DNA from: Colias croceus
Taxonomy: Eukaryota; Arthropoda; Insecta; Lepidoptera; Pieridae
DNA: 64,000 nt
Direction of reading: 5' to 3'
NCBI RefSeq assembly: GCF_905220415.1
Contig: NC_059554.1
Location: forward strand, 9,449,001-9,513,000
The notes beneath the pieces are model-generated. The model searched no databases. It was given only the letters and a program-made list of their open reading frames with translations, and was not told the origin of the DNA. Of the stretch, positions 13,158 to 26,460 are shown one piece after another; the stretch's first letter is position 1; each line of letters begins with the position of its first letter. The translations under genes were made by a program, and so were the position numbers.

Positions 13158-13552
13158 TTTTTCAGGAGCCCTGTATTCACTCTAAGTTATTGTCTTATTT
13201 CATACATATCTGATTAGTCGTTTCCGTGATTAATAGCGAAAAACATCCTCACATACTTAAATGGATGACTCTAAAGAGCTTATAACAAATCATTTGAACT
13301 AATTAATTATCACACTATCGATTCCACAGAACCAAGTTATAAATAACATATTTAATAAATTAAACCATACATCACATTAACAGTTCTGTTACTTAATAGC
13401 GGCTATTATTTCTGATTAATATACATAAAAATCAAGTCGAATTTCACGAGCCTCCCACGTATGTTCAATACTTGAATTAATCACCATTAAAACCGATTTT
13501 TCATATATACCGATCCAGTTTAATTTTACACCTACGCATAAAGACTTAACAA

Positions 13553-13690
13553 TTTTTTTTTATTGTATGATAGGGAAGCGCTTGACCACGATCTCGCCTG
13601 ATGGTAAACTAAGATGTGGCCCAAGATGGAGCGCGCTTCCCTAGAAGGTACCTGTACACTCTTCGCTTGAAGACCCCCATATTGTACTCG
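13553..13690. repeat. Interspersed retroelement end
   Basis: A T-run followed by GATAGGGAAGCGCTTGACC, GCCTGATGGTAAACTAAGAT and GGAGCGCGCTTCCCTAGAAG; a common lepidopteran retroposon 3' region in my judgement, orientation minus if the T-run is the tail. Confidence 0.5.
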
Positions 13691-13960
13691 TCAGTACAAT
13701 AATATGTTATTATTGTTATCACGTAAGATAAAGTTAAATCAAACTCCATATCGTATGTTGATATGGAAGTTGTAAAATCCTTTATTGATCTATATAAATG
13801 TGGTTAAATAGGATTCGTGTTGGGATTTTATATGGTAATAATACTTTACATTTTATCTTTATAAAAAACGACGATATTAGCGTGACCGATATGATAAAGG
13901 AACATGCTCCATTATCGAAAACTCTAATTTACATCATTTATCAATTTTCTTTATTACGTA

Positions 13961-14140
13961 CTAGCGGGCCGCCCCGGCTTCGCCCGTGATACATATCTCG
14001 CAATAAAAGGTAGCCTATGTTCTTTATCAGGGTCTAAAGATTGTCTGTACCTTTCGTCAAAATCGGTTGAGAGGTATAAGCGGGAAAGCGTAACATACAG
14101 ACAGACACAGTTACTTTCGCATTTATAATATAAGTAGGGG
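13961..14140 (-). mobile_element. Helitron-like non-autonomous element
   Basis: Reverse orientation; CTAG end followed by CGGGCCGCCCCGGCTTCGCC, ending near ATAATATAAGTAGGGG. Close relative in + orientation at 33692-33872. Confidence 0.7.
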
Positions 14141-14710
14141 TTTATATTATACTGTTTATAATGTTATTTAATAAATTCTATAAAGATAACAGAAGTCTAT
14201 GAATTATCGTTTGAATGAATATTTACAAAGAAATATAGAGAGAAATCGCTGACTGATAATTATTGATTACCTATGAGATGGCTTAATAATTAACATTAAT
14301 AACAAAAAAAAATGATTCCAATTTAAGGTGGGTTACTAGGTACGTAGTCTGGAAAAACCACCACCTTATTTCTTAACTTTAAAAGCGCAAATCATAAAAC
14401 TTATCAATATAAAGTTTATGTTCTCATATAAACCTTATAAAATTAATCCATTAAATTAATTAAATTATACTTTAGCAAGGTTCATTTAATAAATTGATAA
14501 AATAAATCCAATAACTACTTTGACTAAAGCCGTGCGATACTCTAACGCGTACGTAGGTACTAACCTACTTTTAGTCCTTAATCCTGTCTCCTTAGTAAAT
14601 ACTGCTTTCTTTGCCTTAAAATGTAAGGTAGAGCGATTAAGTATACTTTTTTTAATTTTCGGTGCTGAAGTGCAATAAAAAGTAAAAAATATAAATTCTG
14701 ATCCTATTAG

Positions 14711-15080
14711 GTACCTAATATTATAAATGCGAAAGTTTGTGAGGAAGTGCATGTGTGTGTTTGTTACTCTTTCACGCAAATACTATTGAACCGATTACAA
14801 TGAAATTAAGTACACATATAGAGGGTAACTTGGATTAACTTTTTATTTATTTTATTTTATTTTTATTTTTTATTTATGCAAAAGTCTATCCGTATGTTTG
14901 TTGTTCTTTCACGGTTAAACAACATAAATGTGGATGAACTTTGAAGTCAGAATAGTTGTAGACCCAGGGCAAAACATTAGTGATTTTTCATTTTAAAATC
15001 AATCCCTGCATTATTAAAATGAGGTCTGAAAGTTTTTACACGTGGTTTTATTCACGAGTGAAACCGCGCGGCACACATAG
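14711..15080 (+). mobile_element. Two adjoining Helitron-like fragments
   Basis: 14711-14840 holds the AATATTATAAATGCGAAAGT head through GAGGGTAACTTGGATTAAC and then breaks off into a T-rich run. 14876-15080 is another body ending GTGAAACCGCGCGGCACACA then TAGT. Either a composite or two insertions. Confidence 0.5.
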
Positions 15081-15599
15081 TATGTAAATAGAGCAATTAT
15101 ATTACTTGGAATCTTTGATTAAATATTTATTAGAAATTATTGGAGGAATATTTGTAAACAAGAATACAATGAAACTTGATTCTGCGTAAGCAATAATTCT
15201 AGGGAAAATATTTTATTTATTAAATTAGTAAGCCTGGCGACAAGCTTTTATATCACAAATATTTTGTAATTAATGATTTTATTTCGTTTCACTTTTATTA
15301 TTTTTGAAAATATGATTTAAAATTGTTTTAGTGAGTTGTTGCAGAAAATGTCTGCTAGCGCAGCTAGTGGTAGATAAATATATGAAGGACAGATGGACAA
15401 ACGTTGAATGATCGGTGTTGTGTTCGGTGCAATGACCACTGAACATCCTAGTTAGTCATACTAGGCTTAAGGTATCGCGGGCGTTTAACCCAAATTGTCA
15501 GTCTACAAAAAAACATTTTGCGCGTCGCGGCGGTAAAATGTTGTTTTGTGAAATGAATATAATAGAAAGATTTTATTGCAAGATAATTTACATGTAATA

Positions 15600-16078
15600 A
15601 TAATTATAGCTTAACTAGGTTTCTTCTGGGTTTCTTGCCTGCCTTTCGACAAAACCCTCCTCCAAACTCTTCCACTATTGCCTTTTTTATTCTCCTCCAA
15701 ATCGCTCCTCCTTTTTTTATAGTGGGGAAATCTTCCAAAGATACCCACGGCCCCCGGGGAAGGAGCCGTGGGTTATGTCGGATTCTTACCGACTAAAACC
15801 CCACTGTGTTCCGTCGAGCCGCTTTAATGATGGGGCCGCGGGTATTGGTTAGAATTCTTCCACGACCCCCTCGGCGGCAGCCCATCTCCAGGCCAGGCGC
15901 AATCCAAGAACAGGAAAGGTGGTTTGCCTGCTCTTCCCTCCTCCTGCAATTTCCTTTAAATCATCATCCTGGACAAACGTTAGTTACGATTAATTCACTG
16001 TATTACTGGAATTTAATACGCAGGTATGGTCTGGAATACGATATAGATTACACGGCAAAATCCCTGGTCAAAGGCTAA
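15600..16078 (+). repeat. GC-rich interspersed repeat, probably retroelement 3' part
   Basis: Contains GGGGAAATCTTCCAAAGATA, an inverted CCCACGGCCCCCGG/AAGGAGCCGTGGG stem near 15748-15775 and CGTCGAGCCGC. A 90-codon frame at 15806-16078 is Pro/Arg-rich and lacks recognisable domains; I treat it as repeat, not gene. Confidence 0.45.
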
Positions 16079-17240
16079 CAGTAGGTATAGTAACTTGTTT
16101 TAATGTAAACGTAATCAATTTTAGGAATTGATAGATTCACCTAAAAGCTTGTGGTAAACCATTTATGATTTCATCTGAAATAGAGAGTTGTAAGCTAAAT
16201 AAATATATATGTATGTGTATCTGTGTGTCTGTCTGTTGAAATGAGCTATTTTAAATTTTATTTTTACCCTTTGATAATAATATGGTTCTTAATCTAAATG
16301 TGGTTCTTATTGTAATACAGCATCAAAGAATCTGATTTTTATACAAAGCACAAAAAATATAAGGATTTTAAATTATTTATAGTTAAAAAGTTTAAGACGT
16401 TAATTTTAACTTTGTCGCCAATTTAAAGTTTGTCTGAGTATATTTTTTGTAAGCTCTTAACATTAGACAATTGCGGATAAAAGTTCAACAGATTTTGTTT
16501 TGTTAAAGTCTTTTATAAAAACGTAGATAGTTAAATTAAACTTTATTATATTAGTATCAAGACGCATTATCCCTTGTAAGGTGTAGGGTAGATGCAATCT
16601 ATTGTTTGATTTATCGATTTTCTCATGTGTATGTAGATAATAAATTTCTAAGCACTGCTTGATTCTGTAACGTAGTTAAGTTTTATAAAAAGGTTCCGTA
16701 TTATCGTAATTATACAAGTAATATGCCATTTTGTATTAAATTTAGTAAAAAGCCACAAAAACTAAGAATTTCCTTGTTTATCTCCATAGTACTTACAGGC
16801 AATTTTTACAATTTTCTAGTTATAGAAAGCTCGTACATTATCCTACTTTACGATAAGCTAGGAAGGCTCGACTGCCACGCATAGAACTGTACACCCGTGA
16901 AATCAGAAATTGATGTCTTCATTCCGATTATAATTATCCATCATCCCAATATACACCCTATGTGTACAGCAATAAGTCATAATACGGCTTGTCGGAGTAA
17001 ACCACTTCATTATGTACTTAGGTTGTTGAAGGCAACAAGTCTATTACTGATTATCCACGACTGATATGGCCTTTGTAAGAGGATTATTGAGTAAATTACT
17101 AAAACTGGTGGAAGACACGACAAATGGATGTTTGGTATCAATTAAGGAATGAACAATAGATTGTTGGATAATGTTTCTTCAGAAGAAAAGTCATGGCTTC
17201 TTTAGTAAAGGAGCGATGAAAAATTTAATTTAAAAGGAGA

Positions 17241-17556
17241 ATGACCACGGGTGGTATCGGTAAAATTTTAGTTGTGCCACGTATTCGTGATATTGTTAAT
17301 TCCTATTTGTATTTATAATGATCATATGTATCACTATTAATTCTTAATTATACCGGATAAATTGAAATAATAGTTAAAGTTTTTGTTTTGAAACATGTAT
17401 GACCACGGATGGAATTGGTAAAATACTAGTTGTGTCACGTGTTCGTGATATTGTTAATTCTTATTTGTATTTATAATGATCATATTTATCAATATTAAGT
17501 CGTAATTATACCGAATAAATAGAAATAAAAGTAAAAGTTTTTGTTTTGACACATAT
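17241..17556. repeat. Tandem duplication, two 158-bp units
   Basis: Units 17241-17398 and about 17399-17556 both start ATGACCACGG and share GTTCGTGATATTGTTAATTC-type sequence and TTTATAATGATCATAT at the same offsets, with scattered substitutions. An old head-to-tail duplication in non-coding DNA. Confidence 0.8.
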
Positions 17557-18889
17557 ATCTATCTCTCTTGCAAGCGTCATGTTATGTTTCTATTTGAAAT
17601 GAATGTGTTCGACGCATTGTTCGACGTTATTTATTTTAAAATAATGATTATTACGATTTACTTTTTACATTTGTCTTGTAAATTAAAATATTACTCATGT
17701 AATAAATGTAAAACTTAACGTTCATCGTTAGTTTAAACTCGATAAAGTATTTTTTGAAGTGTTGAATAAAACTATTGTTTATTTTTGTTGTTGCGAACTG
17801 CGGCTTATTTACATAAAATCTTTAATCATATCTAAAAGTACTAACATCAAGCTTTAAATTGAGCTATATTTCATCTTGACACAATAAGTTTCATTGCGAT
17901 ACCAAGTGCCATAGTCACTTGGGCAATCTCCTTTATCTGCACAATTATTACATCACTGATCCAATTAGTAAAATAAAATTTTACTACTAAAGGCATATTT
18001 AATAACCAAAGTGTTTTAGAATGATCAATAAAAGATAATATTAGCGATGATATATTGTGTTCTTTTAATGCAGAATAGAAGCATCTTGCATCTATTAATT
18101 CATTAATATATTTAAGACTTGAACATAATATTAATGTTTAAAATTTGCTAACTAAAAGGTTTTTGAATGTTGAAATTTAAACTACGTACACAAGAACAAC
18201 AAACTTATTATTATTCACTTCTAAATCTAAAACACACTAATACGTGCCAATAATCAATAAGCTTCAATACACCATCTTACCATTTACGAACTAAAACCAA
18301 AGAAGTTTTTAAAACATTCCAACTGAGCTATCTAACTTGTCTATCTCATGCAATTTCCACTCCATAATGAAATAGAAAATTGAATTATTTCTGCGTCTCA
18401 GTTCTGAACAAGCCATTGGTTGGTTCGTCTAACCGTTCAAATGGAATAATTAAAAATATTTACCGTTGCTATTTACTTGTTTTAAAGGCTATAATGTTAT
18501 ATTTTCTCTTGAATTTATCTTTGAATATTCAGAGCAATTAATTTAAAGTGAAACAGCCGTAATTACTTTGATGTTATCTGAGATATCTATTTTATATGTG
18601 TTAATTTAATTTGTTAATCATTACAGGCTTTTTTTATTTTTGAAAGGTAGCTTTAGTATATAACATTTCAGAAAAGTGATCACCTACTTATATAAAAAAA
18701 AACAAAATATTAAACAGAATTATAATAAAGTTAAGCCAAACACGTGTTTAATTAGATTTTAAAATTTTGTAGTAATACAGTAAATATTTTACTAAAGTAC
18801 TAAGTAAGAGAATGACTAATCAATCCACACCCAGTTTAGTGTAATAAGATAGTATAAGTAAGCTTTGATTAGTTATGGTATAGTCAAAG

Positions 18890-19199
18890 AGGCGCCATAG
18901 TGACAGGCGCCATAGTGACAGGCGCCATAGTGACAGTTTACTGTCGCGTTCCGTACGATGAGTGAGGGGTCCGGAGGCCCACATCCCTTCCCATCCCCTA
19001 CCCATCCTCTCCTTCCCTATCCTCATTCCTTCCCATCCTCGCCCCTTCTACCTAACTCCTTCAAAATCCCTTTGAGGACAGCAACACATCCACTTCCCAG
19101 CGGAGTGGATGCTTATGGGCGGCGTGTATCGCTTAACACCAGGCGACGCGTCTGCTCGTTTGCTGTCCTATACCATAAAAAAAAAAAAAAAAAAAAAAA
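18890..19199 (+). mobile_element. Poly(A)-tailed non-LTR retroelement/SINE with 5' triplicate
   Basis: Starts with three perfect copies of AGGCGCCATAGTGAC (18890-18934), then a C/T-rich middle (CATCCCTTCCCATCCCC), a GGGCGGCGTGTATCGCTTAA block and CGTCTGCTCGTTTGC, and ends in 23 A (19177-19199). The 3' A-tail shows retroposition in + orientation. Frames across it are not genes. Confidence 0.65.
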
Positions 19200-20452
19200 G
19201 AGCTGATGATAATATTTTGCACGATCTTTGCATACAACTTGCGGGGTATTATTTTATAAATTAAAAAAATATATTGGAGTAATTAAGTTACATAATTTTT
19301 GTTACATTGTGAATAGAAAATGTAAGGATTTTTAGGAATTCTTAATTATGTTGATTAGATAGGTAGGTACTATTACAATTACGTTACTATTTGTATAGTT
19401 ATTTCTGTTTTATTTATCGATTTCTGGGTGTTCTAATATTGATTTAACACATTTCATGATTATTTGTCAATGTTTAACTTGTAAGTAGACAGCTAGTAGG
19501 AGAATATAAAAATCAATCCCATTACAATACAGTTATCATTAGACCAAGTAACTTTAATATCCTTCATAGTAAATACACATTAAATTTCCTACATCAGTTC
19601 TTAAACTATGCTATACTACCGACTACGCTGTAATTTCAAATTAAGTGAACGCCCATGATATGTATCTATTAAACTGTCTCTCATATAGATTAATGATAAA
19701 GTGCCGGCTTTGTATTAAATAGTGGGGTTTTAATATCGCACAAAACCTCTATTTAAAGGCATGATTATAGTAAATTAATAGGATAATAGAGATGTGTTTT
19801 GCCCATGCTAAGATAGAAGCAAAACACATCCCTATAGAACTACCATTAGTTCTTAAGTTTATTATTCAGTTCTGTGAAATAAATACTCTGTTTTTGTGCA
19901 TCTGTTTGAGCTTATGGTAAAATTTGTATTTTGCTACCGACGGACGTGGAATTACTGACGTGACTAGAAATTATATAAATTTACTTTAATATTATCTTGC
20001 ATAATTCACACATTAATTGTTCGCTGCTAATGTCCTTAGTATATTCTTAAGCAGCTGTTTCTGTTTTACCAATCAAAACAAATTTTCACTTCGAACCGTT
20101 TTGTCCATACCGGTAAATAAACAAAATCTTCAGCCGAAATAATAATAGATTAGCAGGTATAGCTCATTAAAAAAAACCACCCACTGTTCATAAATAAGTA
20201 AATTCAGCTATTTGTCACAGTACGCTACCGTTTTCCATTTGCCATGAACCTTCATACAGTGAACGCACTGCAGTATGCAGATGTAATCTTAGTTAACTAA
20301 TCCGATACAGATCTTACGCTATTGTATTAATTCTGACCGTAAGTGACGCAGGATTAGGACATTGGTTAAGTTTAGTGGCTGGTGGTCGTGTTCTGTGGGA
20401 TATTGATCCCATTTTAATATCCCACTATAATTCAACAAAATAATGTTTCAAT

Positions 20453-20490
20453 ATGGTGGGATGTTATAATTTTATGACATCCCACCATTA
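20453..20490. repeat. Hairpin, inverted repeat GGTGGGATGT
   Basis: TGGTGGGATGT and ACATCCCACCA face each other across a 12-nt AT-rich loop. The same GGGAT/ATCCC words occur just before (20397-20433), suggesting a fold-back element remnant. Confidence 0.6.
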
Positions 20491-21180
20491 TGCAAAGATA
20501 ATACTGGCAAACTACACTTTACAACAAAGGAAATGATTAAAAAATAACTTTAAGAGACTAAAATTTACTTAAAAGGAGTTCATTTTTTAAATAATTGTTT
20601 ATGTCATAAATATATTTAATACTAAAGTGTCAGTATTGTAAGTTAAAACTATAGTAGAGCCATTTTAATAGGCAACATACTACACATTATATTCTTAAAA
20701 CTTAAGGTAAATATTGTCAATTTAATCAATGTCAGTAAAACTAATTGATAAAAAATCATGGTTTGCGTTTACAAGATCGTTGTTTACCTTTATTTATATC
20801 TAACATTAAGTATATCTCTTAAAATATAACCCCGAAATACCTCGCAAAGATCAAATAATCAGCTAAAACCCTTCCAAGAACATCTCAGATCGAAGGGCCA
20901 CTGTTAATTAACTAAAAAGCGATTGTAATTCTCACTGACAAGTTGTTAAAGTCACTTTAACTGACCGTTTCGCTGTCAGCATCGGTTCATGTTCTGTAAA
21001 CGTTCCTTGGGATCTTAGGATGTTAATTGAGTAAGAAGTTAATAGATAGATTGTTAAAAGCGTAATAGTTTTAGTATCAAGTGTGGTAATAATGTTAATA
21101 ATGTTTGATGTCATTAATTTTAAATCTAAATAGCTATGTCGCAAGGTTTCAATCGCGGACGAAACCACGGATAGAAGCAA

Positions 21181-21364
21181 AAAAGACGGGTTGCACTCCG
21201 GGAGTGCCGGCAGAAGTGAAAACGCGCGTAGTAGAGAGGGGATAGCTGTCTACTCTCCATCCGTCTTACGCTTTTTCGATCAGGTCACGTGTCCTGACGC
21301 GAGTTTAAGATTTTATACCCATTACAGAAAAAGTGCTCAACGCCGCTAAAGAAGTTTTCACTTC
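21181..21364. repeat. Fold-back interspersed repeat (GAAGTGAAAAC ends)
   Basis: GAAGTGAAAAC at 21213 and GTTTTCACTTC at 21354 are perfect inverted copies around a GC-rich middle with GATAGCTGTCTACTCTCC and CAGGTCACGTGTCCTGACGC. Looser relatives lie at 24839-25000 and 44963-45129. Confidence 0.6.
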
Positions 21365-21871
21365 AAAAATTTCTAAGGCTTGCTTGTTAATATGGTAAAT
21401 GAGTTCAAACTCTATGAAGTATAACCAAAATCTGTTCAGTGCTTTTGAGTAAAAAATGAACAAGCATCAACGCAGACCTCACTTACAACCGGTTTCTGAA
21501 ATCAGTATTTGTTCAAGGAAAATTCGTGTGTGTGGTAGCGTGAATAAGCTAAGTACGTCTCAAACAATACTTAAATGCTTTTAAAAAGATAAAAAAAGAG
21601 AAAGCTTTCTCATACCTTAATCAAATCAATTCTAAAATCAGAAAAGTTCGTTTCTATTAGTAGGAATTTCACTGCACCCATGCAAAATCGCAAAGTATGG
21701 ATACTCAAACATTAGAAATCAAACAAAGCCGCAATGCAAAGCTAGTTGACCGTAGTGTCACGAGCGATGGTAATGAGGTAACGGGACAAATATATGCTTT
21801 GTAATAGATAGCATAGGTAGATCTCACGACGAAGATTATTGGTTAAGTAAGGTTTTGAAATGACATAATAA

Positions 21872-21918
21872 CTTCTCATAATAATTGCAATTAGACAAAT
21901 TGCAATTATTATGAGAAG
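21872..21918. repeat. Perfect 21-bp palindrome with 5-nt loop
   Basis: CTTCTCATAATAATTGCAATT, then AGACA, then its exact reverse complement. Too short an arm for a usual pre-miRNA; more like a recent replication-slippage palindrome or a tiny MITE. Confidence 0.85.
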
Positions 21919-22520
21919 AAGAACATAGTATGTACCTACGATTGTTCAGGCATTGAATCACACACTAAGTGTAAGTACTCGTTTGTTTTTCATTGCACAA
22001 AAAAATAGTTGTATCTTCTAATCAAGGCCTAGCATAATTTTAATCCTTACGATTTCTAAGAACTTAATCCTGCATATGATTACTATTAAATCCCATGATG
22101 CTATTGTTATTCGTCACACTGAAACAGGATGTAAATTCGCTTTAAAATTAAAACCATGACCGAATCAAATTAATCAAAACTCCCACAAAAAATATGAGTC
22201 AATTTTTACGATTACATCATTACAAGACACTCATTTGTAGCGAGATGTCATAGCCGTCCTTGTGATGATTGATTATTTCTTGTGTCATTTTATTATTACA
22301 GATGATAATTACTTGTATATTGTTATTTTTTTGTTGGTAAAATTGCTGTGTTACACGTTATAATGTGAAAGAATAGCGTTTATTGTTACGTGGGTGTATA
22401 ATATAGAAGTACCACGGATATAATATGTATATTGAAAAATGATTCATGCTACGTTTGTAAACTACCTTGTAATTAAAAAGTAGTTAATAAGATGAAAATT
22501 ATATTATATAGAGTGTAGCT

Positions 22521-22618
22521 TAATACATAGAATAGGTTTTATCCCGGAAATCCCATGGGAACAGGAACTATGCGGGTTTTTCTATGAAAACGTGGGCGAA
22601 GCCGCGGCGGAAAGCTAG
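22521..22618 (+). mobile_element. Helitron-like element, 5'-truncated
   Basis: Starts within ACATAGAATAGGTTTTATCC and ends GGGCGAAGCCGCGGCGG-AAAGCTAG|T. Only the 3' half of the family remains. Confidence 0.7.
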
Positions 22619-23013
22619 TATCAAATAAACGTATTAACTTACCTATATTATTGTGTATACGAAATTCGATATCTAGTACAACGTAATCATTCCTAATTGT
22701 TTGATTTGTTTTACAACCTTCTATTTTATTTCATCACACATATTATGTGCTCAAAAGGCAAACAAGAACGTTTCTACCAATCAAAATGTATGTCAAGAAT
22801 CATAGAAATGTTTATTTTGTTTAATATTTGATTGACATCGATCAAGGAGCCACTCGAAGCACAAATGTTTGACAAACATTGGTGAACAAACAGTGACATA
22901 AATGAAGCAGTTATTAGTATAGGCTTAGTCAGTTTGGAATGATAGGGTTAGTAAAAGGCTATAATATGAATATAGGTTTGTTTTTGTTGATTAAGTATAT
23001 TGTTTATAGTCGA

Positions 23014-23187
23014 CTAGCTTACCGCGTGCGGCTTCGCCCGTTTTGTCTAAATCCAAATATATTATATACTAAAACCTTCCTCTTGAATAACTCTATCTAT
23101 TAAAAAACCGCATCAAAATCCGTTGCGTAGCTTTAAAGATTTAAGCATACAAAGGGACAGAGAAAGTGACTTTGTTTTATAATATGG
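23014..23187 (-). mobile_element. Helitron-like non-autonomous element
   Basis: Reverse orientation: CTAGCTTACCGCGTGCGGCT, then AAAACCTTCCTCTTGAATAA and CAAAATCCGTTGCGTAGCTT. A + strand sister copy is at 46541-46727. Confidence 0.7.
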
Positions 23188-23760
23188 AGTTGATGATCGC
23201 GATTATTTACACGTAACTACTGCTTTTATGCATTTAGACACGACATTTTTTAATATGAACCTCTTTCATAGATGGTATTTTTTTTGTATTAAAGGTTGAT
23301 ATACTGATTTGACTATCTACCAAAAATAACTTTCTTAGTGACTAACTCTGATGTGTAGATCTGTGAAACAAACACTGTTTTTTCTTCAATTTTTCCGATA
23401 ACGCTATTATTTTTAACTCTACAATCCAGCAACTCTACATCTCAAATACAAAAGACAAACCAATCAAAAGACTAATTCGTTATTCATAGATTAACTACAC
23501 ACTTACACTATCCTACCATCGTATACATAATAAAACTGAACACAGCCTATTCGTGCTAACAACGCTTCGGAACATCGTTATATCTCAACTACCGTTTTAC
23601 TATCAACAAACATTATGTCAGACATTAAGTGCACACCTATTGGCGTGTCCGAACTCCATTCAGGTGAATAAAAAGATAAAGGTCGTGGCACACTGGGCTC
23701 TTATTAAGGGTTACATAGCCGCGGGTTACAAGGGTAATGAACTGCGTGCTTCGGGGACAC

Positions 23761-23805
23761 ATGAGCAGTTGGTACCAGATCGTGGCGTTTGCTTGTCTAG
23801 CTGAG
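23761..23805 (+). other. Possible signal-peptide start (uncertain)
   Basis: In a locally GC-richer stretch an ATG opens MSSWYQIVAFACLA, which resembles a short signal peptide, 3.2 kb before the first sure Sidestep exon. No good donor in the phase needed to join that exon follows it, so direct splicing is not supported; an extra exon would be needed. May be chance. Confidence 0.15.
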
Positions 23806-24838
23806 TTAAAGTTCTATTATTTTTCTATTAGCTAAGTCAAAGGTCAATGTGGATCAAATATGATAACTTGTAAATATGTACATATAATCAAACGATGAAA
23901 TGTCCATTGTGCAGGTACAGTAGTAAATTTTCGGACTTAACTTTTTAGGTTAAACCTAACCGTATTTTAGAAAAATAAATTGCTTAAGCGATTATTGCAA
24001 TTAAGTATCCTATTGTATAACAGAAAATTGCAAATCTGCATAGAATCTTTGAAATTTCTTTCAAAGAAATATGATAACTTGTAAATATTATGTATCTAAT
24101 CAAAATACAAAGACGACAAGATAAATAAGGTTAATTCACGATTATTTTGCCCATTTTTACCGAGTCTGTGGGAGGATTATTCCATTGTCAAGTCTGAGAT
24201 CAAGACAAGTATTGTCAAACAAAAGAAAAATGACAGTGCTCAGCTAAGTTGAAGTTACGTGGGTCAGACAACTTGTCTGCTTACATTTAATGGATAAAAT
24301 TATATTTTTAAACAATTATTATTATGAATATTTCATTTTTATAAATCTGTACATACTCATAATTTATATTTGCCTTTGCTACTGCGTTATTTATACACAT
24401 ATAAAATCTTGTTTATCTTTTGTTAATAGCGATATCTTCATTTACATGTGCAGACATTATTTTCAATCAATGTGGTATTATATAAAATATAATATATTCT
24501 GTCTACTTGTAGCAGTTATGCATAACATAATACACACAGCTAAAGTTATTATTATATTTTAACATCGATTTATTTCCTTTATAATAAATGAAATAAAAAT
24601 ACGAAAAATCCCATTGTACCCCCACCCTTAGGCACATCCGTGACTTATTTAGTAACAAGAAAGTTATGACCGAGTCTTCGATACTTGATTGCTAATAAAG
24701 TAATACTGACACTCCTGCCTTACTTTGTTAGAACATCGAAGTGTTTAAGTTACTTTTTATTGGCTTGAATGCGGATATTAAATGTATAAATAGATGTTTT
24801 ATTCGTAATCAGGGACATACAAAAATTTGCATACAAAA

Positions 24839-25000
24839 AAAGAGCGTTTGTGCCGAGCACACGTGTCAAAACTGAAACTTCTAGCAAGATTCAAAGATAC
24901 CAAAATAATGACGTGACGATATTGTCATGACGTGACGGTATTTCCCTGACGCGACCTTGAAATTTTACTCTCAAAGCGGCTAAATAAGTTTCACTTCTAG
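24839..25000. repeat. Fold-back repeat (AACTGAAACTTCT / AAGTTTCACTTCTAG)
   Basis: Imperfect inverted ends near 24870 and 24986 enclose TGACGTGACGATATTGTCAT and CCCTGACGCGACC. Same broad family as 44963-45129. Confidence 0.5.
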
Positions 25001-25755
25001 ATAAAACTACAGTTCCTTATAATATGAGAAATAACATGTACCTAATCTGTAAAATATCTCCTATTTCATTCACAAAGCTTCAGACACTCGTATTTCTGTT
25101 TCATATTATAGTGAGAATGTATTTCAAGATAGCAACGTCGTTTCTTCGTCGTATTACACTTATAACTGGACTATATTTGTCGAAGAATAAGCCCTGATGT
25201 GGATTTAACTGAAGGGAAACATGCGATATATTTTTAGGCTTTTATGCCATCGTATTTTCATGTATTTTTACCCGAGTGGTATCATTTAGAAATTGAATTC
25301 TTTTTAACGGGTTTTAAACGATAGAAACTATAGAATTATTGTTTGTAACATAATGAACAAATCGCGTTTAAAATCCGTGAAAAAGTCTTTAATTTCTTTT
25401 GTGTTATGTTAACGCGAGATAATAAATTGAATTAATAATGTAAATAATTGAATGTGCACTATCCCTAGTTATTAAGATTGAATACATACTATGAACTTTA
25501 ATAATTTACGTTTCAGGAACATAATAATATTTGAGATTAATTAAATTAAATTTGGTTCGTAAGTTTATCGATCATTTGAAAGTTGCAAGTGAAAAGGTTT
25601 AAGTTCGATTCCCGGTGCGAACTGAAAAGGTCATTCCTCTATTTTGAGAATCATCAGTGTGACGTGTAATTTTTTTTTCTAGTTCATCTTCAAAGGCAAT
25701 TTTATGACATAACTTGAATGAAAGAAAACGCTTGAATTTCATACCTTCACGAAAA

Positions 25756-25929
25756 GTGAAGTCCCATGTCCCCTAGTGGGGTAAGGGGAAGATGCATTAT
25801 ACATCTGTTTCACTGATCAATTTTCTTTAGGGACAAGTAGGTGATCAGCCTTCTGTGTCCTACCAGACCGAGACATTTTTTTTTCTTCGTCTCTACCGGG
25901 AAGCGTCAACCACTGTACCACGGAGGCGG
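25756..25929 (-). mobile_element. tRNA-derived SINE, internally deleted
   Basis: Shares GTCCCATGTCCCCTAGT, ACATCTGTTTCACTGATC and GTGTCCTACCAGACCGA with the copy at 49303-49507. About 30 bp holding the B-box region is missing (TCTACCGGGAAGCGTCAACC), so it could not be transcribed from its own promoter. Confidence 0.6.
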
Positions 25930-26154
25930 TCGATACCTTCAAGACATTCCATTTAAAACAATAACTATAGCCTCAATTGAAATTTCAATTCTAGTACAAA
26001 ATTCCTTTAAAATGCTGTAAAAACGTCAATTTACTTGAATACCTTTTACAAAGACGAGATAAACTACAATTTCTTTGAAGTCGTCTTGACCTATTTGAAT
26101 TTGTGAATTTTTTAGGCTTTCTTTTTGAATTTAAAATTTATCTAAACATCTCGA

Positions 26155-26245
26155 GTTTATATAAATTTATAAAGGATAGAAAAGATAATTATATTTATAA
26201 ATATAAATTTATAATAATAATTATAAATTTATATTTATAAAGCAT
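26155..26245. repeat. AT-rich palindromic cluster
   Basis: Repeated TATAAATTTATA and its complements make overlapping inverted repeats; simple-sequence expansion is the likeliest source. Confidence 0.5.
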
Positions 26246-26460
26246 TTGAATGCCATAAAAACCAAAAAATATAATCTCGAGTTTACTTTTTTTAAATGTG
26301 GGTATAACAAGCATTTTATTCTTTGGCTCAATAAAGATTACAATCGAGAAGTTTTTATAAAGTTAAGATGTAAGGATCAAGTACATTGCTATCAATGTTG
26401 GAACTTAACTTTTTTTAACTTTTGTATTCTCATCTTCTTCTTCTAATAATTATATAAAAT

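Noticed and set aside
15806..16078. 90-codon protein-coding gene
   Set aside because: Lies in a GC-rich interspersed repeat and lacks domains or exon support.
25595..25630. tRNA gene suggested by GTTCGATTCCCGGTGCGA
   Set aside because: Only a B-box-like word is present; no A box at the right distance and no cloverleaf. Possibly a SINE scrap.
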